DNA of 64,000 bases from an uncultured Bacteroidales bacterium (GTDB lineage Bacteria; Bacteroidota; Bacteroidia; Bacteroidales; CAIXZF01), in assembly GCA_903923925.1 (NCBI GenBank), contig CAIXZF010000109.1:1-64000 (forward strand), read 5' to 3'. This document shows, in pieces, positions 1 to 8,083 of the stretch. Both the position numbers and the translations under genes were made by a program. How positions within the stretch are numbered: the first letter of the stretch is position 1; each line of letters starts with the position of its first letter. Under the pieces are notes generated by a model. It did no database searches. It was not told the DNA's origin and worked only from the letters and a program-made list of their open reading frames with translations.

Positions 1-1
1 A

Positions 2-643
2 AAGGATACTGGTAAAGGAATCCTTGAGGAACATCAGCGAATAATATTTGAACGATTCCGGCAAACTGAAGATGGATTTTCGAGGGGATATGAGGGATCC
101 GGACTGGGGCTATCAATTTCTAAGGCTTATGTTGAAATGCTAGGTGGGAAAATTTGGGTAGAAAGCGGGTTGGAGAAAGGCTCAACCTTCTATTTCACTA
201 TTCCATACAATGCGGTTACAGAAGAGAAAAAATTATTTGATTATGAGGTTCCGTATGATGGTATAGGAGCTCAAATAAATGGTCTGAACATATTGATAGC
301 GGAAGATAACGAACAATCCGAAATCTTACTAAGCATCTCAACTGTAATGTTTAGTAAAAAGATTTTTAAGGCCACAACAGGGGAAGAAGCCGTTGAAATC
401 TGCCGGGCTAATCCAGACATTGACCTGGTCTTCATGGATATTAAAATGCCCCAAATGAACGGATATGAGGCGACCACGCTAATCAGACAGTTTAACAAAG
501 ATGTTATTATAATAGCTCAAACGGCGTATGCCCTCATTGGCGACAAAGAAAAAGCAATAAACGCAGGATGTAATGATTATGTTACCAAGCCTTTAAGTAA
601 GGCTGTAATTCAAGGGCTTATACTAAAGTATTTTAGTAAATAA
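2..643 (+). CDS. Hybrid sensor histidine kinase, C-terminal part (5' end outside window)
   Basis: The frame is open from the first bases, so the gene starts upstream. The visible part begins inside the HATPase_c domain: DTGKGI (G1 box), then FERFRQ (F box), then GSGLGLSISKAYVEMLGG (G2 box). It continues into a response-regulator receiver domain with the acidic start AEDN, the phosphoacceptor in FMDIKMP and the conserved TKP near the end. The order kinase-receiver means phosphate can pass from the kinase core to its own receiver. No DNA-binding domain follows; the protein stops after the receiver. The input domains are not visible, so the signal is unknown. The first internal ATG at 137 is not the real start. 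Confidence 0.93.
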   Translation, partial: KDTGKGILEEHQRIIFERFRQTEDGFSRGYEGSGLGLSISKAYVEMLGGKIWVESGLEKGSTFYFTIPYNAVTEEKKLFDYEVPYDGIGAQINGLNILIAEDNEQSEILLSISTVMFSKKIFKATTGEEAVEICRANPDIDLVFMDIKMPQMNGYEATTLIRQFNKDVIIIAQTAYALIGDKEKAINAGCNDYVTKPLSKAVIQGLILKYFSK

Positions 644-879
644 GGTCAGGATAAATTTCAAATTTGATAAGGCATCTCCAACTTATCAGAAATTTGAAAG
701 AATTGAGGATTCGCTTTAGAAACAGCTTTAGAAGCACCAACTATATATTGCCTGCTTTAAGAACTTCAATTTATGAAGGGAGTATCAATAATCGGTAATG
801 AAAATTAAGCTCTGAAATAGCAATAATTATCCTGAGGTATCTGAATAAATTGCATACCTTAGAGATAATTTTTCAAGAT

Positions 880-1935
880 ATGAAAAAATTATACCTTGTT
901 CCCATAGTTGTTGCTATTCTTGGCATTCTGATCGGGATAAAAATCTATCAGAATTATTCCGGGGATAAATTGAAAACAGCCAAACCTTCCAATCCCCTTA
1001 TACTGGCAGAATGCTACCTTGCCCGTGATACTGTTTTAAATTCCGCACTCAGCATTGTTGGGAACATCAGGGCCAATGAAAGAGTGGAGATTGTGAGTGA
1101 ACTTGCAAGACGGGTCACAGCAATTCCTTTTACAGAAGGTAGCCAGGTGAAAAAAGGAGAACTTCTTTTTCAGCTGGACGATGCCGAGTGGAAAGCTTCC
1201 CTGAAAAAAGTTGACGCTCAATTGGAGTTGGCCAGAGAAACGGAGAAAAGGGATAAATCCTTATTGGCATCTGGCGGTATTAGTCAACAAGTATTCGATG
1301 AAGCAGTTAACCAACGAAAAGTTCTTGAGGCAGAAGAGGAATCTCTCAGGGTACAAATTGAAAAGGCAAGAATAATTGCTCCATTCTCCGGAAGGACAGG
1401 TATTAGAAATGTGAGTATTGGCGCCTTAGTAAGTCCCGGAATTGTGCTAACCAGCCTTGAAGACCTGAGCCGGCTGAAACTTGATATGGCAGTTCCCGAG
1501 AGTTTTGCAAATGCAATCCATAAAGGAGATAAGGTCTCGTTCCGCCCGGAAGGGATGCCAACTCCTCTGACAGCTGTTGTGGAAGCCTGCGATCCTTCCA
1601 TCAACTCAGCTACAGGAAATCTGCGCATTCTGGCGGTGGTTCAGTCGCCCGATCCAAACCTGATAGCCGGGACTTCAGTAACAGTGAACCTCATTGCTAA
1701 TTCGCCTGTGCCAGGTTTATATGTTCCAACACAGGCACTTATTCCAACTCCGGCAGGATATATTGTTTATTCGATTGAAAAAGGGCTCACAAAGGTCAGG
1801 AAAGTGAAAACTGGAATGAGAACTGAAAAGATGGTTGAGATTACCGGCGGTATTCAAAAAGGAGATACCATTCTTGTTACCGGATTTATGAAGGTTAAGC
1901 CGGATGCAAAAGTGAAAATTATTAAAACCTGGTAA
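880..1935 (+). CDS. RND efflux periplasmic adaptor subunit (HlyD/AcrA family)
   Basis: Membrane-fusion protein that bridges an inner-membrane RND pump to an outer-membrane channel. The N-terminus is a single hydrophobic segment (KKLYLVPIVVAILGILIG), followed by a biotinyl-lipoyl half (VTAIPFTEGSQVKKGELLFQLD), a coiled-coil hairpin rich in E/K/L, the second lipoyl half (ARIIAPFSGRTG) and beta-barrel domains. I chose the ATG at 880; a TTG at 850 would add ten residues before the membrane segment and is less likely. The pump gene starts one base after the stop codon, so the two are co-transcribed. No TolC-like outer-membrane factor is visible in the window. Substrate cannot be told. Confidence 0.92.
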   Translation: MKKLYLVPIVVAILGILIGIKIYQNYSGDKLKTAKPSNPLILAECYLARDTVLNSALSIVGNIRANERVEIVSELARRVTAIPFTEGSQVKKGELLFQLDDAEWKASLKKVDAQLELARETEKRDKSLLASGGISQQVFDEAVNQRKVLEAEEESLRVQIEKARIIAPFSGRTGIRNVSIGALVSPGIVLTSLEDLSRLKLDMAVPESFANAIHKGDKVSFRPEGMPTPLTAVVEACDPSINSATGNLRILAVVQSPDPNLIAGTSVTVNLIANSPVPGLYVPTQALIPTPAGYIVYSIEKGLTKVRKVKTGMRTEKMVEITGGIQKGDTILVTGFMKVKPDAKVKIIKTW

Positions 1936-1936
1936 G

Positions 1937-4900
1937 ATGAGCCTTTCCTCAATAAGTATCGAACGGCCTGTGCTGGCAGTAGTTTTTTCCTTACTCCTGA
2001 TTATTGCCGGAGTAGTAGGATTTTATGCACTTCCGGATAGGGAATATCCTGAGATGAATCCTCCAATTGTTACTGTTACAACAACCTATACTGGTGCTAA
2101 TGCTCAGGTAATCAGGTCGCAGCTTACAGAACCTATCGAACAGCAAATTAGTAGAATTGAGGGGATAAAAGTAGTTTCATCAGCCTCAACAGAACAATCG
2201 AGTATTGTAACTGTGGAATTCGATCTGGGTGAAAATTTGGAAAGAGCTGCAAATGATGTCCGCGACAGAGTTTCGCGTGCAGCCCGTTATCTTCCAAAAG
2301 ATATTGATCCACCCATTGTTGAAAAACTCGATGCAAATGCCAATGCTGTCATTTTTCTTATTGTTAAAAGTCAGACTCATACTATATTGGAAATCAGCGA
2401 TGTTGTAGACCGTTTTGTGAAAGACCGTTTACAGACTATTCCCGGTACTTCTGGTGTAAAGATCTTTGGAGAAAAGAAATATGCCATGCGTTTGTGGGTC
2501 GATCCTGATAAACTGCATGCAAAAGGGCTAACCCCTATGGATTTAGTAGATGCTGTAACCAAAGGAAACCAGGAATTACCCTCAGGAAGAATAGAAGGAG
2601 ATCAAACTGAATTGAGTATCAGAACTCTTGGTTTATTAACTACGCCTGAATCGTTTAACAATTTGATTGTCAAGTCGAATAATGGACAGTTATTACGTTT
2701 TAGCGATATTGGACATGCCGAGTTGGGTGCAGAAAATGAAAGAACAATTTGTAAAGATAATTTGCATCCTGGTATTGCAATTGGGGTATTGCCTCAGCTG
2801 GGTGCAAATAATATTGCCATTGCTGAAGAATTTTACCGGCGAGTGGAGATTATTAAAAAGGAAATCCCTGAGGGGTATGAGGTAGAAATTGGTTTCGATT
2901 TCACCGTTTTCGAGAAAAATTCAGTGAAAGAAGTTAAAGAGACCCTTTTATTGGCTTTCATTTTGGTTGTGATGATCATCTTTTTCTTTCTGCGCGATTG
3001 GCGATCAACAATTATTCCGGTGGTAGCTATTCCGATATCAATAATATCAACATTCTTTATCATGTGGGTTTCAGGCCTGTCCATTAATGTGCTGACACTG
3101 CTGGGATTGGTATTGGCAATAGGGCTTGTTTGTGATGATGCAATTGTAGTTCTGGAGAATATTTATTCGAAAGTTGACCAGGGTTACAGGCCAAAAAAAG
3201 CAGCATTAGAGGGGAGCAAAGAGATCTATAGTGCGATAATTTCTACAACAATAACACTTGCAGTGGTGTTTTTACCTGTTTTATTTTTGCAGGGCCTTAC
3301 AGGCAGGTTATTCCGTGAGTTTGTGATCGTGGTTGCCGGTTCAGTGATTATTTCGGCATTTATTGCTCTAAGTTTATCTCCAATGATGGGCTCAAAAATT
3401 TTGGTAAATCAACATCATCTGCATTTCAACTGGTTATATGAAAAGACTGAACCATTTTTCTACAATCTGAACCGCAGGTATCGCTATTCTCTTGCAGCTT
3501 TTATGCGAATACGATGGGTGGTATGGCCATTATTGCTGGCAATACTTGTGTTCATTGTTGTTATATGGAAATCCCTTCATTCTGAACTTGCTCCTTTGGA
3601 AGATCGTTCCAATATACGTATTGGTATCCTGGGTCCGGAAGGGGCTACATATGAATTTATGGAAAAATACATGGATCAACTCAGTAAATACGTGGAGGAT
3701 TCAATTCCCGAAGCTACGAGGAATATATCGATGATAGCTCCCAGCCTGAGTAGTATTGACCCTGCAAATAAAGGGATGCACCTGATTTACCTGACCGATC
3801 CGGCGAACAGAAAACGTTCCCAGAGTCAGATCTTTCTTAAACTGAATAAGGAAGTGCAGGGGATTACAGGAATTGGTATTTATCCGTTTGAGCCTCCCAC
3901 TATTGGCAGCAGATTTGCCGGTCAGCCACTTCAATTCGTTATACAAGCAGCAAACTTTGATTCCCTGGTTAATATTCTGCCCCGATTCATGCAGGAGGCC
4001 AGAAAAAGTAATATTCTCCGGTTTATTGATGCCAACCTGAAGTTGAACAAACCCGAGCTGAGAATCCTGGTAAACAGGGAAAGAGCGGCTCAATTCGGGG
4101 TTTCAATTGAGGCTATTGGCAAAACTTTGCAGTTTGCCCTAAGCGGACAGCGGTATGGGTATTTTATCATGAATGGCAAACAATATCAGATTATCGGACA
4201 GGTAGACCGCGACCACAGAAATGCACCTGATGCACTCGACAGGATTTACATCCGCAATATTGAGGGAAAATCTATTGCACTTTCAAATCTTGTAACCCGG
4301 GAAGAAAGTATCAGCCCTTCGACCATCTATGCTTATGACCACTATTTTGCTGCCACAGTCTCCAGTGGAATGGTTCCAGGATATACATTAGGCGATGGAA
4401 TTAACGAGATGCAGCAGATTGCAGGAAAAGTATTATCTCCATCCTATCGAACTGCACTTGCAGGGCAAAGCAGGGATTATGCTGAAAGTTCCTCCAGTTT
4501 GATGATGGTGTTTTTTCTCGCTATTGTTATCATCTTCCTCGTGCTTGCTGCTCAGTTTAATAGCTTTATTGATCCTTTGGTTATTCTTGTAACTGTGCCG
4601 CTGGCCTTATTCGGGGCATTACTCTCCTTATGGTATTTTGATCAGACACTTAATATCTTCAGCCAGATAGGGATGATCATGCTGATAGGGCTTGTAACTA
4701 AGAATGGAATTCTGATAGTAGAGTTTGCAAATCAGCGTAAAAGTGCCGGTGAAAGCAAGATTGAAGCTATAGAAAAAGCTGCAATCTCGAGGCTTCGCCC
4801 AATACTTATGACTGCCCTCGCTACCATTTTTGGAATCCTGCCGGCTGCACTTTCACTTGGCTCCTCTTCGGGAAGCAGGAAATCGCTGGGAATTGTAGTC

Positions 4901-5032
4901 GTTGGAGGAATGATTTTCGCTACTTTCTTTTCATTGTATATAGTACCTGTTATTTATTCATACCTCTCCCGGGATGAACGGCCAAAAGATGAAACATCAG
5001 AAACAGATTTTTATGAACCTATCTATAAATAA
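1937..5032 (+). CDS. RND family efflux transporter permease (AcrB/MdtC-like)
   Basis: Inner-membrane proton-driven pump of 1,031 residues, the normal size for the AcrB family. The start reads MSLSSISIERPVLAVVFSLLLIIAGVVG, the usual first helix, followed by the porter domain and a block of helices. The proton-relay aspartate pair is present in LGLVCDDAIVVLENI (about residues 398-399). A second porter domain and the C-terminal helices (MIMLIGLVTKNGILIVEFAN) follow. Both halves of the internal duplication are intact. It is translated directly after its adaptor. The trimer would use the periplasmic adaptor to contact an outer-membrane exit duct encoded elsewhere. Confidence 0.95.
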   Translation: MSLSSISIERPVLAVVFSLLLIIAGVVGFYALPDREYPEMNPPIVTVTTTYTGANAQVIRSQLTEPIEQQISRIEGIKVVSSASTEQSSIVTVEFDLGENLERAANDVRDRVSRAARYLPKDIDPPIVEKLDANANAVIFLIVKSQTHTILEISDVVDRFVKDRLQTIPGTSGVKIFGEKKYAMRLWVDPDKLHAKGLTPMDLVDAVTKGNQELPSGRIEGDQTELSIRTLGLLTTPESFNNLIVKSNNGQLLRFSDIGHAELGAENERTICKDNLHPGIAIGVLPQLGANNIAIAEEFYRRVEIIKKEIPEGYEVEIGFDFTVFEKNSVKEVKETLLLAFILVVMIIFFFLRDWRSTIIPVVAIPISIISTFFIMWVSGLSINVLTLLGLVLAIGLVCDDAIVVLENIYSKVDQGYRPKKAALEGSKEIYSAIISTTITLAVVFLPVLFLQGLTGRLFREFVIVVAGSVIISAFIALSLSPMMGSKILVNQHHLHFNWLYEKTEPFFYNLNRRYRYSLAAFMRIRWVVWPLLLAILVFIVVIWKSLHSELAPLEDRSNIRIGILGPEGATYEFMEKYMDQLSKYVEDSIPEATRNISMIAPSLSSIDPANKGMHLIYLTDPANRKRSQSQIFLKLNKEVQGITGIGIYPFEPPTIGSRFAGQPLQFVIQAANFDSLVNILPRFMQEARKSNILRFIDANLKLNKPELRILVNRERAAQFGVSIEAIGKTLQFALSGQRYGYFIMNGKQYQIIGQVDRDHRNAPDALDRIYIRNIEGKSIALSNLVTREESISPSTIYAYDHYFAATVSSGMVPGYTLGDGINEMQQIAGKVLSPSYRTALAGQSRDYAESSSSLMMVFFLAIVIIFLVLAAQFNSFIDPLVILVTVPLALFGALLSLWYFDQTLNIFSQIGMIMLIGLVTKNGILIVEFANQRKSAGESKIEAIEKAAISRLRPILMTALATIFGILPAALSLGSSSGSRKSLGIVVVGGMIFATFFSLYIVPVIYSYLSRDERPKDETSETDFYEPIYK

Positions 5033-5069
5033 ACAGGGCTATATTGTTGAAAGGTCAGGAGGTATAAAG

Positions 5070-5930
5070 TTATGCTACAAAGTGAAGCACAGCACTATAG
5101 CTCTGATATCCTGTTGATTCTACAAATCCGTTTGGTCCGAAATATTCGCCACCTTTTACATTTGTTGCAAAAGCAGCACGAATGCCAGGTAAAGCTGAAT
5201 CAAGAGAATCGGGGCCTGAGAACATTTTATATATAGGTTTAAACAACCGCCACGACCATTGATTGCGGAGTCTGCGCTCAAGGTTTCGGTTCGATGGACC
5301 AGGATAGGCTGCAACAGCCACACAACTTACTTTTTTCATCTCGAATAACTTCTGCAATTCGTAAGTAAACAATAAATTGGTCCATTTGAAACTTCCAATT
5401 TTGTGTTTTTCGGCATTGCTATGACCTTTTGGACTCATAAGCCTGCTGAAATCTTTTTTATTCAGCTTGTGCTCACCAAGACTAAGGTTAATTACCCTTG
5501 AATTTTGAGTGACCGCAAGTTTATTCAGCAATAAGGTTGTTAATACGAAATGCCCGGCATGGTCGCTGTTGATATGCTTGCCAAAAAGTTTAGCCGATTC
5601 ACCGGCGGGGATGGTATGGCTGTCGCCAATATTCATCAAAACATCCAGGCGTTCATATTTCTCGTTAAAAGCTTTGCCAAACTGCTGAATTGATTTGGGG
5701 TCTCTGAGATCAAGAGCCATAACTTCAATTATTGCAGCAGGATGTAGTTTTAACATTTCGGTTTTAATCATTTCACCCATCTGCAGGTCCTTACAGGCCA
5801 GAATAGTCTCTCCACCATTCTTGGCAAAAGCTTTAACAGTTTCATACCCAAGGGAGCTGTCGCCTTCGGTAACAATCATAATTTTTCCGCTTTGACTAGG
5901 GATGTGGGAGATCGTCCAATTATTTTTCAT
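5070..5930 (-). CDS. Short-chain dehydrogenase/reductase-fold protein with degenerate active site
   Basis: A 286-residue SDR of the retinol-dehydrogenase-like type, recognisable from its frame (LGYETVKAFAKNG, LDVLMNIGD, NLLFTYELQKLF, AAYPGPSNRNL, YFGPNGFVESTGY). The cofactor and catalytic motifs are damaged. The TGxxxGxG loop reads TEGDSSLG (residues 21-28), so two of its three glycines are lost. NNAG reads MNIG. In the YxxxK motif the tyrosine position is Ile178 while Lys182 is kept. The rest of the protein is full length and has no frameshift, which argues for a retained non-catalytic role over simple decay. It is convergent with the efflux operon. Start is the ATG at 5930; function unknown. 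Confidence 0.8.
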   Translation of the reverse strand: MKNNWTISHIPSQSGKIMIVTEGDSSLGYETVKAFAKNGGETILACKDLQMGEMIKTEMLKLHPAAIIEVMALDLRDPKSIQQFGKAFNEKYERLDVLMNIGDSHTIPAGESAKLFGKHINSDHAGHFVLTTLLLNKLAVTQNSRVINLSLGEHKLNKKDFSRLMSPKGHSNAEKHKIGSFKWTNLLFTYELQKLFEMKKVSCVAVAAYPGPSNRNLERRLRNQWSWRLFKPIYKMFSGPDSLDSALPGIRAAFATNVKGGEYFGPNGFVESTGYQSYSAVLHFVA

Positions 5931-6360
5931 CTTTTCAATTTTTTGGTTGCGAATGTATGCTAATGCCCTTTATTGAGATCAGGTCAAAAAAATAGTTATT
6001 AAAAAGTTATAAGCAAACCACTGTCTGCAGGAACCTATTATTATATTTGGTTATGTTTCAGAATATTGTAGAATCAATAAAATATTTATTGCCCTTAGGG
6101 CATAAATGAAATGTTCCGAATTGTTTTTATCACAATTGATCAAACACAAAACAAATTTCATCAATCTCATACGGAGAATTCAACATAAAAATGAATGAAA
6201 CATCAAGTTGAAAATAACCTACAATATCCTGAAATATAAGCTTATAATTTAACTGCCACCGGGAAAGACGGAGTTGCGTATTCAAAAAAAGGAAGCATTA
6301 CATTGTTACGCTAGTTTGAACGATAAAATCCGCACATTTGTACAATTCGTTATTTTTCGC
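5931..6360. other. Intergenic gap, 430 bases
   Basis: AT-rich spacer between two genes reading away from each other, so it should hold promoters for both. I see one short inverted repeat, TGCCC-TTA-GGGCA at 6090-6102, too short to call. No ORF or RNA gene is recognisable. A TTG-initiated extension of the next gene reaches back to 6274 but adds no recognisable domain. Confidence 0.5.
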
Positions 6361-6960
6361 ATGAGCCCATTAAAAACAGCAGTTGTAATTCTCACCGCAG
6401 GAGCTTCAAAGCGGATGAAACAGCCGAAAGCCCTGCTCCAACTTGCAAACAGCGAGACTTTTATCACCCGGATAATATCCACTTATATAGCCTGGGGTTG
6501 TGGAGAGATAATTGTTGTGGCAGGCAAAGCACTTTCTGAGGAATTTATTTCATTGAATCTGCTTCCTGAAAACGTTTGCCTTGCCATTAATGAACATCCG
6601 GAATATGAGCGGTTTTTCTCCGTAAAACTTGGTCTGAATCAGATAAAACGATCGGAGTATTGCTTCATTCAAAATATTGATAATCCACTTATCAGCAGTG
6701 ATATTCTGGATGAACTCTATGCTGCAAAAAGTACTGAAGAAATTGTAATTCCTGTTTTTGGAGACAAAGGAGGACATCCGGTCTTGTTGAACAGCAGCAC
6801 TATAGAAGTCATCAGGAATTATCCGCAGGATGATGCCAATCTTAGGCTTGTTCTGAAAGAAATGTCAGCAAAAAGGATAGAAATGAAGGATGGCCGGGTT
6901 TTGATCAATATAAATGACCAGAGTGAATTCGAAATGTATTCCGGAACAGAACCTTTTTGA
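6361..6960 (+). CDS. MobA/MocA-like nucleotidyltransferase
   Basis: About 199 residues with the diagnostic N-terminal nucleotide-binding signature VVILTAGASKRMKQPKALL of the NTP_transf_3 family, and the metal-binding acidic motif NIDNPL at mid-protein. Family members transfer CMP or GMP to molybdopterin, or act on other small sugars or cofactors; MocA (CTP:molybdopterin cytidylyltransferase) is the closest pattern by memory. I start it at the ATG 6361 because the signature begins nine residues later; a TTG at 6274 is the longer option. The channel-like gene follows after 29 bases. There are no molybdoenzyme genes nearby to confirm the substrate. Confidence 0.75.
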   Translation: MSPLKTAVVILTAGASKRMKQPKALLQLANSETFITRIISTYIAWGCGEIIVVAGKALSEEFISLNLLPENVCLAINEHPEYERFFSVKLGLNQIKRSEYCFIQNIDNPLISSDILDELYAAKSTEEIVIPVFGDKGGHPVLLNSSTIEVIRNYPQDDANLRLVLKEMSAKRIEMKDGRVLININDQSEFEMYSGTEPF

Positions 6961-6989
6961 TTGATAAAAAAGATGTATTTTCGTATACT

Positions 6990-7943
6990 ATGGAAGTAAA
7001 CATCACAAAGGAGGATCTTCTGAAAAGGGTGATTTCGCGTAGTGCGGAATCTCATGAGGATTATCATTCTGAAGGTTTCAGACGGATATTTCCCCTGCAT
7101 AATGAGATGCTGCTTGAAAACCTGATTTTTGATGAACCCATAAGTATTTACCTCAAAGACAAGCCATTAAGTATAACTATACTCAATTGTGAGTTTAAAA
7201 AAGATCTTTATATCCGAAGAGGAGAAAAGGAAGTTGATTACTTTATATTTATATATAAAACGAATATTGCAAACTCATTGCATGCGAATTCATTCGATGC
7301 GAAAAACAAAATTTCTATTGATACCAGTGTAATAAATACGGTTTCGATTTCTGGAAAAGCTGATAAAATTGATGTCTTTGGTTCACAGATTGAGACCGTT
7401 TCGCTTGAAAACCTGAAATGTGAATTATGCAGAATTGAGCGAACAGACATTACAAACTATTCGCTTTTTAACTTTTCGTCCAATGATGTTGAATTTGATA
7501 CCGATAAACTTGCGATTTCTGGTTATTCACGGTTTATTCCAAAGGAAAAACAAAGCAGGAAACAAGTTTCGGAAATCTACCACAGGTTTGTTCTGAAAGG
7601 AGCCAAATCAGTAAAAGCAACCAGTGAAATCAACTACCAGCTGATGAAAGCAACAACGAACTGGACTGGAGTATTTTTCGGATATTTTTACAAACCAGTA
7701 CATGTTATCCTTTGGATTATAGCCATTGTTTTTGCCTATTCATTTGTTTACTGGATAACATTCGAATCAACCTATAATGATTCTCTGTACTTTTCTGTTT
7801 ATACATTTCTGACGATTGGTTTCGGGGATATGAATACTGAGGTTACTTACCTGAAAACAGCACTTGTGTTTTCGGAAGGCTTGCTGGGAATATTGTATGC
7901 TGCGGTTTTACTGACGTCTATCATTAATTCATCGAAGAAATAA
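6990..7943 (+). CDS. Two-transmembrane ion channel protein (potassium channel-like)
   Basis: A 317-residue protein whose C-terminal 90 residues form helix (VILWIIAIVFAYSFVYWITF), pore loop with the selectivity filter TIGFGD (about residues 275-280), and second helix (ALVFSEGLLGILYAAVLLTSI). TIGFGD is a standard variant of the K+ channel filter TVGYGD. The N-terminal 220 residues are soluble, with short repeating beta-type stretches that I do not recognise and could be a ligand or regulatory domain. I prefer ATG 6990; a TTG at 6957 would overlap the previous stop. Unusually, the soluble domain precedes the pore, where most bacterial channels have RCK domains after it. Confidence 0.75.
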   Translation: MEVNITKEDLLKRVISRSAESHEDYHSEGFRRIFPLHNEMLLENLIFDEPISIYLKDKPLSITILNCEFKKDLYIRRGEKEVDYFIFIYKTNIANSLHANSFDAKNKISIDTSVINTVSISGKADKIDVFGSQIETVSLENLKCELCRIERTDITNYSLFNFSSNDVEFDTDKLAISGYSRFIPKEKQSRKQVSEIYHRFVLKGAKSVKATSEINYQLMKATTNWTGVFFGYFYKPVHVILWIIAIVFAYSFVYWITFESTYNDSLYFSVYTFLTIGFGDMNTEVTYLKTALVFSEGLLGILYAAVLLTSIINSSKK

Positions 7944-8008
7944 TGCTTGCAGGCAGTGGCGGCAGAATTATCATCCCAACAAAAAAAAATAAAATCTTTA
8001 TCAAAATA

Positions 8009-8041
8009 TTTGTAATTATTGAAAGTGGAATTATACTTTTG
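8009..8041 (+). promoter_or_regulatory. Bacteroidota-type promoter
   Basis: TTTG at 8009-8012 and TACTTTTG at 8034-8041, separated by 21 bases, match the Bacteroidota -33 (TTTG) and -7 (TAnnTTTG) elements. It lies 42 bases before the start of the 715-residue gene. Confidence 0.5.
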
Positions 8042-8083
8042 GTGTTTTAAACTAAATATTGTTGACCGACAAATTTCAATACT

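Noticed and set aside
850-879. Extended TTG start of the efflux adaptor
   Set aside because: The ATG at 880 begins directly at the membrane anchor; the extra ten residues add nothing recognisable.
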